From Volvox africanus (Eukaryota > Chlorophyta > Chlorophyceae > Chlamydomonadales > Volvocaceae), in the NCBI GenBank assembly GCA_030268105.1, contig BSDZ01000094.1, positions 3,630,501 to 3,694,500 on the forward strand: a stretch of DNA of 64,000 nt, in the 5' to 3' direction. The number at the start of each line of letters is the position of its first letter. The stretch's first letter is position 1. The notes under the pieces are model-generated. The model was not told where the DNA came from, searched no databases, and was given only the letters and a program-made list of their open reading frames with translations. Made by a program: the position numbers and the translations under genes. This document shows positions 33,708-45,433 of this stretch, piece by piece.

Positions 33708-34531
33708 TGTTGTGCTACGGTTCATTTCCCGCCGACGCGTAGGTCGACGCGATCCTACGAGGCGAAGTGCTTTTGTGATGAACGCATTACATATGAATGA
33801 ATCTGCATGATATAAATGTATTCGCATACATTTATATATGCATCTGGCATGTTGTCATTATCCATCGCGACATCGCATCATGGCAAATCCGCCTAGCATG
33901 CATGAATAACCGAAGCATTGAAGTGCGCATTATGCTCGTGCTACAAAACGATAAGTAATATTATCTGATATAATATTACTTCATTTAAGCACACGTTGAG
34001 AGCGCCGCACTCGTCGCGATACATGCCCTGCAACCGGATATCGTTATCCGGACCCTTGCATCATGCGAATGCCGGAAAGGCTTATACGTTGTTACGAGTA
34101 GACATCGCCCACACGCAGTAGGGTTGTCACATCTAGGATCGGCCTCCTAATGTGAATCGTACGGCACTGCGATGCTGCGAGTATAACAGATGCGAGGACG
34201 GCTAAGCTAGACAAGACATTCGATACCGGAGAACACTCGTGTGTTCTATATTACTATTTCTATACACTATTCTACTTAGCCCAAGCTAAGCCTGAACTTC
34301 GCTAATCACCGCCGCGTGATGATTGCTTGCTTCCGGCGCTGACGGCGACTTCGTCCATTGCATCGTTCCGATCCGTAAGACTGTAAGTTATATCTCTCTT
34401 CGTCTTGAAGTCTTCCGCTGTCTCTGTTTGCTCTCGCTTGCCTTGCTGTACTTGCAAGTGCTCGCGCATCGGTGTCGATAGTCTCCAGACGTGCAGATAC
34501 TTATGAGCAAACGCGAACGAGAGGTACAACA
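33708..34531 (+). repeat. LTR of unit A1, with four internal hairpins
   Basis: An 824-bp LTR with TGTTG..CAACA ends. Four perfect inverted repeats with 4-5-base loops lie inside: 33810-33837 (12-bp arms), 33953-33981 (12-bp arms), 34034-34051 (7-bp arms) and 34230-34247 (7-bp arms). The first includes ATATAAATG, the only TATA-like sequence. The same hairpins recur in the other LTRs of this family. Confidence 0.9.
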
Positions 34532-34997
34532 ATTTGGTATCGAGACAGGTTCGTTGCCTAACTGTCTCTCTTTGTCTAATCGGAAGAAGGTTCTTTCTAT
34601 GGCGAGTTCCAGCGACGAACCACGAGGACCGCTAGATACTTTTGCCGAAGACTTAGGCCGCGCCGTTTTGGACGCCGCCGCTTCCGGTTTGTAATTGTTT
34701 AATTGCTTTTGTTTAGATTGCTGCACTTGTTGTGTAAGTGTACGCTCTGAGTCGCAGGTAATCTCAGTGCACCGGCATTGCTTGCCGCAGCGACTGAGAC
34801 CGGCGTTCGTCCGGACCAGTTGGCGACTCTCATTGCCCAAACTACGGAGATCAGGACTCAGCTGGGCAATTACTTGCTGAGTTTGCTGAATCTTCTCAAG
34901 AGTACTGTCGGTAGGCTCACCGAATCGCTTTGTACTCTTGCCTTTGCGATAGAAGTCGGCTTCTATTACGCAAAACTAGGGTATCGTTTCGTGCTCC

Positions 34998-36233
34998 ATG
35001 TCCGCGGAACACGACGATACGCCGCACACTAGCCTAGCTAGCCAACCCGATTTCGTGGTAGCTGCTAGAGCGCCGGATAGAGGTCTTGAGACTGTTGGCG
35101 CGCGAGCCACTCAAGAGCCCCTTTTCCTTCAGACCCCTGCTCACTTAATTGTGCCGCATTCAGCAGTGAACACGAATATGGACAACACTGCTGGACCAAG
35201 GGTTCTGCCATTACCTCAAGCTCGAGGGCATGATGACACCCCTGAGGTGATGAGATTGTCGATTCCCGTTCCTAGGCTCAATATTTCGCTGACCGACAAG
35301 ACACCAGGGCATAGCATAGCCGATGCAACTCGTGCGTACGTGCGTGACGCTAAAAAGTACCTCCAAGCTGTTCATGGTGGCGATAATGACGGTATCAGGT
35401 GTCTCTTCGTTGGTAACACCCTCGAGGGCTCAGCGAAGGACTGGTATCGCAATTGGACCAACGCCCGGGGCAACTATACTTTTGACGAGTTGGTCGCCGC
35501 TTTGCTCGCATGATTCGCTACTGAGGTTCAAGCACGCGATGTGGAAGCTCGTAAGGTTTTGGCAGCCGGTAGCTACCACATGCGTAGGGATGAAAATGTA
35601 CCTGCGTACCAGTCACGCTTCGAAGCACTTGTGACTCCCATTGCTGACCTCACCGAATCTGAGCGTGTCTTTTGGTTTAGGCGAGGCCTAACGAAACTTT
35701 TGGCTAAATGGTGCGCTACTGACTTGGTTGGAGCGCAGATCAAGTCGTATGACGCGTTGGTCGCTTTTGCTAAGGGCGCGGAGATACGACTCCTTGCCGG
35801 CGAGGAAGAAGTCAAGTCTGCCCCTCGTGCAAATGCCGTGCAAGTGCAGGATCCGCTTGGGGAAGCTGTAGCTCTCGACCAGGACCTCGGTGCGACCCGC
35901 CCCACGCCTACTGCCGCGACGCGACGCAGCAACGGGCAACGCAAGGCGCGCGGGGGCGCTAGCTCGGGTGTCCGTGGTACAGGAGGAGCAGGTCCGAGCT
36001 CGGACCCAGCTAGGAACAGGAAGCGTGGTGGTGCGCCGTCGTCGGCAGCCGCACAGCGTTCCGACCCCAACGCGAAGCGTACTCGTACGGACGACACATT
36101 TATGCCAAAATGGAATTGCAATCGTTCCGAATTCGAGCGTCGGAAATTGGCCAATGTTTGTCTACGGTGTGCGGAGAATCATTCCACGAAGGATTGCCCT
36201 CTAATGCCGCCGTTTGTACCTCAGCCGAAATAG
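34998..36233 (+). pseudogene. gag: gag of unit A1, interrupted by TGA
   Basis: Same reading as the intact 411-residue gag at 49009-50244, but with a stop at 35511-35513 (codon about 172). The second half remains open to the UAG at 36231 and keeps the zinc knuckle. The change is a CpG transition (CGA to TGA). Confidence 0.9.
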
Positions 36234-36854
36234 GGGCTTGCCCGGGTTCCTGCGGAGGGGGCACCACCTGGGATTTCTGAACTAACGCGTGGTCGGTGGT
36301 CATCCTTACGGCCAGCCGTTAAGGCATTGTTGCCTTGTGTACTTGGACACATCGAGCGAGTCATTGCGCGACGCATCACGCTTGACGGACGCACGGGACT
36401 TCTCTGCTTCGACCCGTTGTGTAATTTGTTTACACCTCGCCGTCCCCTGTCGTCTATCGATCTGTCTAACCACGTGGTTTTGTTCATCCCCTTGTCTCTG
36501 CGTGAGATGTCGGAACAGTTGGCCATATACAGGAGATGTAGGCGTCAATATCCAGGCACGGCCGCATGTGTATTACTCCCTGCCTTCTGTCGGCGCAAGG
36601 CAGAGGCATCGTTAAGGGGTATGCGGCATGTCCACCGGTTCGAGCCGGGCACCGTTTTGTTTAATGGTGTGGATCGGGAGGGTACGCTGGCTCCGTGGCC
36701 ACACCTATCCTACTCGGTTGACGTTTGGTACGAAGCTCCTGATGGGGGTGCCGTTGGTTACGGACCCGCCTTAAGTGCACTGACGTTGTCTGCTGGGCAG
36801 TCGCTCGTAGATAACCGTGTCCCTGTGGTTCAGATCGGTTTGAATGGCCGTACT

Positions 36855-39800
36855 TGTTGTGCTACGGTTCATTTCCCGCCGACGCGTAGGTCGACGCGAT
36901 CCTACGAGGCGAAGTGCTTTTGTGATGAACGCATTACATATGAATGAATCTGCATGATATAAATGTATTCGCATACATTTATATATGCATCTGGCATGTT
37001 GTCATTATCCATCGCGACATCGCATCATGGCAAATCCGCCTAGCATGCATGAATAACCGAAGCATTGAAGTGCGCATTATGCTCGTGCTACAAAACGATA
37101 AGTAATATTATCTGATATAATATTACTTCATTTAAGCACACGTTGAGAGCGCCGCACTCGTCGCGATACATGCCCTGCAACCGGATATCGTTATCCGGAC
37201 CCTTGCATCATGCGAATGCCGGAAAGGCTTATACGTTGTTACGAGTAGACATCGCCCACACGCAGTAGGGTTGTCACATCTAGGATCGGCCTCCTAATGT
37301 GAATCGTACGGCACTGCGATGCTGCGAGTATAACAGATGCGAGGACGGCTAAGCTAGACAAGACATTCGATACCGGAGAACACTCGTGTGTTCTATATTA
37401 CTATTTCTATACACTATTCTACTTAGCCCAAGCTAAGCCTGAACTTCGCTAATCACCGCCGCGTGATGATTGCTTGCTTCCGGCGCTGACGGCGACTTCG
37501 TCCATTGCATCGTTCCGATCCGTAAGACTGTAAGTTATATCTCTCTTCGTCTTGAAGTCTTCCGCTGTCTCTGTTTGCTCTCGCTTGCCTTGCTGTACTT
37601 GCAAGTGCTCGCGCATCGGTGTCGATAGTCTCCAGACGTGCAGATACTTATGAGCAAACGCGAACGAGAGGTACAACAATTTGGTATCGAGACAGGTTCG
37701 TTGCCTAACTGTCTCTCTTTGTCTAATCGGAAGAAGGTTCTTTCTATGGCGAGTTCCAGCGACGAACCACGAGGACCGCTAGATACTTTTGCCGAAGACT
37801 TAGGCCGCGCCGTTTTGGACGCCGCCGCTTCCGGTTTGTAATTGTTTAATTGCTTTTGTTTAGATTGCTGCACTTGTTGTGTAAGTGTACGCTCTGAGTC
37901 GCAGGTAATCTCAGTGCACCGGCATTGCTTGCCGCAGCGACTGAGACCGGCGTTCGTCCGGACCAGTTGGCGACTCTCATTGCCCAAACTACGGAGATCA
38001 GGACTCAGCTGGGCAATTACTTGCTGAGTTTGCTGAATCTTCTCAAGAGTACTGTCGGTAGGCTCACCGAATCGCTTTGTACTCTTGCCTTTGCGATAGA
38101 AGTCGGCTTCTATTACGCAAAACTAGGGTATCGTTTCGTGCTCCATGTCCGCGGAACACGACGATACGCCGCACACTAGCCTAGCTAGCCAACCCGATTT
38201 CGTGGTAGCTGCTAGAGCGCCGGATAGAGGTCTTGAGACTGTTGGCGCGCGAGCCACTCAAGAGCCCCTTTTCCTTCAGACCCCTGCTCACTTAATTGTG
38301 CCGCATTCAGCAGTGAACACGAATATGGACAACACTGCTGGACCAAGGGTTCTGCCATTACCTCAAGCTCGAGGGCATGATGACACCCCTGAGGTGATGA
38401 GATTGTCGATTCCCGTTCCTAGGCTCAATATTTCGCTGACCGACAAGACACCAGGGCATAGCATAGCCGATGCAACTCGTGCGTACGTGCGTGACGCTAA
38501 AAAGTACCTCCAAGCTGTTCATGGTGGCGATAATGACGGTATCAGGTGTCTCTTCGTTGGTAACACCCTCGAGGGCTCAGCGAAGGACTGGTATCGCAAT
38601 TGGACCAACGCCCGGGGCAACTATACTTTTGACGAGTTGGTCGCCGCTTTGCTCGCATGATTCGCTACTGAGGTTCAAGCACGCGATGTGGAAGCTCGTA
38701 AGGTTTTGGCAGCCGGTAGCTACCACATGCGTAGGGATGAAAATGTACCTGCGTACCAGTCACGCTTCGAAGCACTTGTGACTCCCATTGCTGACCTCAC
38801 CGAATCTGAGCGTGTCTTTTGGTTTAGGCGAGGCCTAACGAAACTTTTGGCTAAATGGTGCGCTACTGACTTGGTTGGAGCGCAGATCAAGTCGTATGAC
38901 GCGTTGGTCGCTTTTGCTAAGGGCGCGGAGATACGACTCCTTGCCGGCGAGGAAGAAGTCAAGTCTGCCCCTCGTGCAAATGCCGTGCAAGTGCAGGATC
39001 CGCTTGGGGAAGCTGTAGCTCTCGACCAGGACCTCGGTGCGACCCGCCCCACGCCTACTGCCGCGACGCGACGCAGCAACGGGCAACGCAAGGCGCGCGG
39101 GGGCGCTAGCTCGGGTGTCCGTGGTACAGGAGGAGCAGGTCCGAGCTCGGACCCAGCTAGGAACAGGAAGCGTGGTGGTGCGCCGTCGTCGGCAGCCGCA
39201 CAGCGTTCCGACCCCAACGCGAAGCGTACTCGTACGGACGACACATTTATGCCAAAATGGAATTGCAATCGTTCCGAATTCGAGCGTCGGAAATTGGCCA
39301 ATGTTTGTCTACGGTGTGCGGAGAATCATTCCACGAAGGATTGCCCTCTAATGCCGCCGTTTGTACCTCAGCCGAAATAGGGGCTTGCCCGGGTTCCTGC
39401 GGAGGGGGCACCACCTGGGATTTCTGAACTAACGCGTGGTCGGTGGTCATCCTTACGGCCAGCCGTTAAGGCATTGTTGCCTTGTGTACTTGGACACATC
39501 GAGCGAGTCATTGCGCGACGCATCACGCTTGACGGACGCACGGGACTTCTCTGCTTCGACCCGTTGTGTAATTTGTTTACACCTCGCCGTCCCCTGTCGT
39601 CTATCGATCTGTCTAACCACGTGGTTTTGTTCATCCCCTTGTCTCTGCGTGAGATGTCGGAACAGTTGGCCATATACAGGAGATGTAGGCGTCAATATCC
39701 AGGCACGGCCGCATGTGTATTACTCCCTGCCTTCTGTCGGCGCAAGGCAGAGGCATCGTTAAGGGGTATGCGGCATGTCCACCGGTTCGAGCCGGGCACC

Positions 39801-40001
39801 GTTTTGTTTAATGGTGTGGATCGGGAGGGTACGCTGGCTCCGTGGCCACACCTATCCTACTCGGTTGACGTTTGGTACGAAGCTCCTGATGGGGGTGCCG
39901 TTGGTTACGGACCCGCCTTAAGTGCACTGACGTTGTCTGCTGGGCAGTCACTCGTAGATAACCGTGTCCCTGTGGTTCAGATCGGTTTGAATGGCCGTAC
40001 T
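36855..40001 (+). mobile_element. truncated unit A2 (LTR, gag, start of pol)
   Basis: A 3147-bp near-identical copy of A1: LTR 36855-37678, gag 38145-39380 with the same TGA at 38658-38660, and a pol fragment to 40001. Sharing the same stop shows that A1 and A2 are copies of one already-mutated unit, amplified after truncation. Confidence 0.95.
38145..39380 (+). pseudogene. gag: gag of unit A2, interrupted by the same TGA as A1
   Basis: Matches A1 gag throughout, including the CGA-to-TGA stop at 38658-38660. Its LTR is at 36855-37678. Confidence 0.9.
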
Positions 40002-42286
40002 TGTTGTGCTACGGTTCATTTCCCGCCGACGCGTAGGTCGACGCGATCCTACGAGGCGAAGTGCTTTTGTGATGAACGCATTACATATGAATGAATCTGC
40101 ATGATATAAATGTATTCGCATACATTTATATATGCATCTGGCATGTTGTCATTATCCATCGCGACATCGCATCATGGCAAATCCGCCTAGCATGCATGAA
40201 TAACCGAAGCATTGAAGTGCGCATTATGCTCGTGCTACAAAACGATAAGTAATATTATCTGATATAATATTACTTCATTTAAGCACACGTTGAGAGCGCC
40301 GCACTCGTCGCGATACATGCCCTGCAACCGGATATCGTTATCCGGACCCTTGCATCATGCGAATGCCGGAAAGGCTTATACGTTGTTACGAGTAGACATC
40401 GCCCACACGCAGTAGGGTTGTCACATCTAGGATCGGCCTCCTAATGTGAATCGTACGGCACTGCGATGCTGCGAGTATAACAGATGCGAGGACGGCTAAG
40501 CTAGACAAGACATTCGATACCGGAGAACACTCGTGTGTTCTATATTACTATTTCTATACACTATTCTACTTAGCCCGAGCTAAGCCTGAACTTCGCTAAT
40601 CACCGCCGCGTGATGATTGCTTGCTTCCGGCGCTGACGGCGATTTCGTCCATTGCATCGTTCCGATCCGTAAGACTGTAAGTTATATCTCTCTTCGTCTT
40701 GAAGTCTTCCGCTGTCTCTGTTTGCTCTCGCTTGCCTTGCTGTACTTGCAAGTGCTCGCGCATCGGTGTCGATAGTCTCCAGACGTGCAGATACTTATGA
40801 GCAAACGCGAACGAGAGGTACAACAATTTGGTATCGAGACAGGTTCGTTGCCTAACTGTCTCTCTTTGTCTAATCGGAAGTAGGTTCTTTCTATGGCGAG
40901 TTCCAGCGACGAACCACGAGGACCGCTAGATACTTTTGCCGAAGACTTAGGCCGCGCCGTTTTGGACGCCGCCGCTTCCGGTTTGTAATTGTTTAATTGC
41001 TTTTGTTTAGATTGCTGCACTTGTTGTGTAAGTGTACGCTCTGAGTCGCAGGTAATCTCAGTGCACCGGCATTGCTTGCCGCAGCGACTGAGACCGGCGT
41101 TCGTCCGGACCAGTTGGCGACTCTCATTGCCCAAACTACGGAGATCAGGACTCAGCTGGGCAATTACTTGCTGAGTTTGCTGAATCTTCTCAAGAGTACT
41201 GTCGGTAGGCTCACCGAATCGCTTTGTACTCTTGCCTTTGCGATAGAAGTCGGCTTCTATTACGCAAAACTAGGGTATCGTTTCGTGCTCCATGTCCGCG
41301 GAACACGACGATACGCCGCACACTAGCCTAGCTAGCCAACCCGATTTCGTGGTAGCTGCTAGAGCGCCGGGTAGAGGTCTTGAGACTGTTGGCGCGCGAG
41401 CCACTCAAGAGCCCCTTTTCCTTCAGACCCCTGCTCACTTAATTGTGCCGCATTCAGCAGTGAACACGAATATGGACAACACTGCTGGACCAAGGGTTCT
41501 GCCATTACCTCAAGCTCGAGGGCATGATGACACCCCTGAGGTGATGAGATTGTCGATTCCCGTTCCTAGGCTCAATATTTCGCTGACCGACAAGACACCA
41601 GGGCATAGCATAGCCGATGCAACTCGTGCGTACGTGCGTGACGCTAAAAAGTACCTCCAAGCTGTTCATGGTGGCGATAATGACGGTATCAGGTGTCTCT
41701 TCGTTGGTAACACCCTCGAGGGCTCAGCGAAGGACTGGTATCGCAATTGGACCAACGCCCGGGGCAACTATACTTTTGACGAGTTGGTCGCCGCTTTGCT
41801 CGCACGATTCGCTACTGAGGTTCAAGCACGCGATGTGGAAGCTCGTAAGGTTTTGGCAGCCGGTAGCTACCACATGCGTAGGGATGAAAATGTACCTGCG
41901 TACCAGTCACGCTTCGAAGCACTTGTGACTCCCATTGCTGACCTCACCGAATCTGAGCGTGTCTTTTGGTTTAGGCGAGGCCTAACGAAACTTTTGGCTA
42001 AATGGTGCGCTACTGACTTGGTTGGAGCGCAGATCAAGTCGTATGACGCGTTGGTCGCTTTTGCTAAGGGCGCGGAGATACGACTCCTTGCCGGCGAGGA
42101 AGAAGTCAAGTCTGCCCCTCGTGCAAATGCCGTGCAAGTGCAGGATCCGCTTGGGGAAGCTGTAGCTCTCGACCAGGACCTCGGCGCGACCCGCCCCACG
42201 CCTACTGCCGCGACGCGACACAGCAACGGGCAACGCAAGGCGCGCGGGGGCGCTAGCTCGGGTGTCCGTGGTACAGGAGGAGCAGG
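40002..42286 (+). mobile_element. truncated unit B3 (LTR and partial gag)
   Basis: The LTR is 40002-40825, and gag begins at 41292 and ends after GGAGCAGG at 42286, where the next LTR starts. Private variants shared with B5 (GGGTAGAGG early in gag, AAGTAGGTTC in the leader, CACAGCAACG late in gag) separate the B units from the A units, so they descend from a different parent copy. Confidence 0.95.
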
Positions 42287-42389
42287 TGTTGTGCTACGGT
42301 TCATTTCCCGCCGACGCGTAGGTCGACGCGATCCTACGAGGCGAAGTGCTTTTGTGATGAACGCATTACATATGAATGAATCTGCATGA
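41292..42389 (+). pseudogene. gag: 3'-truncated gag of unit B3 reading into the next LTR
   Basis: The first 331 codons of gag are intact. After 42286 the frame runs 34 residues into the LTR of A4 and ends at 42389. The zinc knuckle is lost. It has no TGA at the position broken in A1 and A2. Confidence 0.9.
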
Positions 42390-45300
42390 TATAAATGTAT
42401 TCGCATACATTTATATATGCATCTGGCATGTTGTCATTATCCATCGCGACATCGCATCATGGCAAATCCGCCTAGCATGCATGAATAACCGAAGCATTGA
42501 AGTGCGCATTATGCTCGTGCTACAAAACGATAAGTAATATTATCTGATATAATATTACTTCATTTAAGCACACGTTGAGAGCGCCGCACTCATCGCGATA
42601 CATGCCCTGCAACCGGATATCGTTATCCGGACCCTTGCATCATGCGAATGCCGGAAAGGCTTATACGTTGTTACGAGTAGACATCGCCCACACGCAGTAG
42701 GGTTGTCACATCTAGGATCGGCCTCCTAATGTGAATCGTACGGCACTGCGATGCTGCGAGTATAACAGATGCGAGGACGGCTAAGCTAGACAAGACATTC
42801 GATACCGGAGAACACTCGTGTGTTCTATATTACTATTTCTATACACTATTCTACTTAGCCCGAGCTAAGCCTGAACTTCGCTAATCACCGCCGCGTGATG
42901 ATTGCTTGCTTCCGGCGCTGACGGCGATTTCGTCCATTGCATCGTTCCGATCCGTAAGACTGTAAGTTATATCTCTCTTCGTCTTGAAGTCTTCCGCTGT
43001 CTCTGTTTGCTCTCGCTTGCCTTGCTGTACTTGCAAGTGCTCGCGCATCGGTGTCGATAGTCTCCAGACGTGCAGATACTTATGAGCAAACGCGAACGAG
43101 AGGTACAACAATTTGGTATCGAGACAGGTTCGTTGCCTAACTGTCTCTCTTTGTCTAATCGGAAGAAGGTTCTTTCTATGGCGAGTTCCAGCGACGAACC
43201 ACGAGGACCGCTAGATACTTTTGCCGAAGACTTAGGCCGCGCCGTTTTGGACGCCGCCGCTTCCGGTTTGTAATTGTTTAATTGCTTTTGTTTAGATTGC
43301 TGCACTTGTTGTGTAAGTGTACGCTCTGAGTCGCAGGTAATCTCAGTGCACCGGCATTGCTTGCCGCAGCGACTGAGACCGGCGTTCGTCCGGACCAGTT
43401 GGCGACTCTCATTGCCCAAACTACGGAGATCAGGACTCAGCTGGGCAATTACTTGCTGAGTTTGCTGAATCTTCTCAAGAGTACTGTCGGTAGGCTCACC
43501 GAATCGCTTTGTACTCTTGCCTTTGCGATAGAAGTCGGCTTCTATTACGCAAAACTAGGGTATCGTTTCGTGCTCCATGTCCGCGGAACACGACGATACG
43601 CCGCACACTAGCCTAGCTAGCCAACCCGATTTCGTGGTAGCTGCTAGAGCGCCGGATAGAGGTCTTGAGACTGTTGGCGCGCGAGCCACTCAAGAGCCCC
43701 TTTTCCTTCAGACCCCTGCTCACTTAATTGTGCCGCATTCAGCAGTGAACACGAATATGGACAACACTGCTGGACCAAGGGTTCTGCCATTACCTCAAGC
43801 TCGAGGGCATGATGACACCCCTGAGGTGATGAGATTGTCGATTCCCGTTCCTAGGCTCAATATTTCGCTGACCGACAAGACACCAGGGCATAGCATAGCC
43901 GATGCAACTCGTGCGTACGTGCGTGACGCTAAAAAGTACCTCCAAGCTGTTCATGGTGGCGATAATGACGGTATCAGGTGTCTCTTCGTTGGTAACACCC
44001 TCGAGGGCTCAGCGAAGGACTGGTATCGCAATTGGACCAACGCCCGGGGCAACTATACTTTTGACGAGTTGGTCGCCGCTTTGCTCGCACGATTCGCTAC
44101 TGAGGTTCAAGCACGCGATGTGGAAGCTCGTAAGGTTTTGGCAGCCGGTAGCTACCACATGCGTAGGGATGAAAATGTACCTGCGTACCAGTCACGCTTC
44201 GAAGCACTTGTGACTCCCATTGCTGACCTCACCGAATCTGAGCGTGTCTTTTGGTTTAGGCGAGGCCTAACGAAACTTTTGGCTAAATGGTGCGCCACTG
44301 ACTTGGTTGGAGCGCAGATCAAGTCGTATGACGCGTTGGTCGCTTTTGCTAAGGGCGCGGAGATACGACTCCTTGCCGGCGAGGAAGAAGTCAAGTCTGC
44401 CCCTCGTGCAAATGCCGTGCAAGTGCAGGATCCGCTTGGGGAAGCTGTGGCTCTCGACCAGGACCTCGGTGCGACCCGCCCCACGCCTACTGCCGCGACG
44501 CGACGCAGCAACGGGCAACGCAAGGCGCGCGTGGGCGCTAGCTCGGGTGTCCGTGGTACAGGAGGAGCAGGTCCGAGCTCGGACCCAGCTAGGAACAGGA
44601 AGCGTGGTGGTGCGCCATCGTCGGCAGCCGCACAGCGTTCCGACCCCAACGCGAAGCGTACTCGTACGGACGACACATTTATGCCAAAATGGAATTGCAA
44701 TCGTTCCGAATTCGAGCGTCGGAAATTGGCCAATGTTTGTCTACGGTGTGCGGAGAATCATTCCACGAAGGATTGCCCTCTAATGCCGCCGTTTGTACCT
44801 CAGCCGAAATAGGGGCTTGCCCGGGTTCCTGCGGAGGGGGCACCACCTGGGATTTCTGAACTAACGCGTGGTCGGTGGTCATCCTTACGGCCAGCCATTA
44901 AGGCATTGTTGCCTTGTGTACTTGGACACATCGAGCGAGTCATTGCGCGACGCATCACGCTTGACGGACGCACGGGACTTCTCTGCTTCGACCCGTTGTG
45001 TAATTTGTTTACACCTCGCCGTCCCCTGTCGTCTATCGATCTGTCTAACCACGTGGTTTTGTTCATCCCCTTGTCTCTGCGTGAGATGTCGGAACAGTTG
45101 GCCATATACAGGAGATGTAGGCGTCAATATCCAGGCACGGCCGCATGTGTATTACTCCCTGCCTTCTGTCGGCGCAAGGCAGAGGCATCGTTAAGGGGTA
45201 TGCGGCATGTCCACCGGTTCGAGCCGGGCACCGTTTTGTTTAATGGTGTGGATCGGGAGGGTACGCTGGCTCCGTGGCCACACCTATCCTACTCGGTTGA

Positions 45301-45433
45301 CGTTTGGTACGAAGCTCCTGATGGGGGTGCCGTTGGTTACGGACCCGCCTTAAGTGCACTGACGTTGTCTGCTGGGCAGTCGCTCGTAGATAACCGTGTC
45401 CCTGTGGTTCAGATCGGTTTGAATGGCCGTACT
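42287..45433 (+). mobile_element. truncated unit A4 (LTR, intact gag, start of pol)
   Basis: The LTR is 42287-43110, and gag 43577-44812 is open over all 411 codons, with the UAG at 44810-44812. The pol fragment ends at 45433 (GTACT) at the same base as in A1 and A2. It shares with F the variant GCGCGTGGGCGC in gag. B3 plus A4 (40002-45433, 5432 bp) is repeated as B5 plus the first part of F (45434-50865). Confidence 0.95.
43577..44812 (+). CDS. gag: gag of unit A4, intact
   Basis: A 411-residue structural protein, with the same layout and zinc knuckle as the gag of F (49009-50244). It is open from ATG to UAG, but its unit has no protease, polymerase or 3' LTR of its own, so it could only supply Gag, expressed from the LTR at 42287. 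Confidence 0.9.
   Translation: MSAEHDDTPHTSLASQPDFVVAARAPDRGLETVGARATQEPLFLQTPAHLIVPHSAVNTNMDNTAGPRVLPLPQARGHDDTPEVMRLSIPVPRLNISLTDKTPGHSIADATRAYVRDAKKYLQAVHGGDNDGIRCLFVGNTLEGSAKDWYRNWTNARGNYTFDELVAALLARFATEVQARDVEARKVLAAGSYHMRRDENVPAYQSRFEALVTPIADLTESERVFWFRRGLTKLLAKWCATDLVGAQIKSYDALVAFAKGAEIRLLAGEEEVKSAPRANAVQVQDPLGEAVALDQDLGATRPTPTAATRRSNGQRKARVGASSGVRGTGGAGPSSDPARNRKRGGAPSSAAAQRSDPNAKRTRTDDTFMPKWNCNRSEFERRKLANVCLRCAENHSTKDCPLMPPFVPQPK

Larger units (their letters stand above)
33708..36854 (+). mobile_element. truncated unit A1 (LTR, gag, start of pol)
   Basis: The LTR is 33708-34531, then the primer-binding site, the gag leader, and gag 34998-36233 broken by TGA at 35511-35513 (CGA in other copies). 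The UAG is at 36231-36233, and 621 bases of pol follow to GTACT at 36854, ending before the protease active site. It differs from unit A2 at only one position that I noticed (36798 region). Confidence 0.95.

Noticed and set aside
35573..36154. 193-codon minus-strand frame recurring in every gag copy
   Set aside because: It lies antisense to the gag coding sequence and persists only because gag is constrained. Its length changes with gag truncation.
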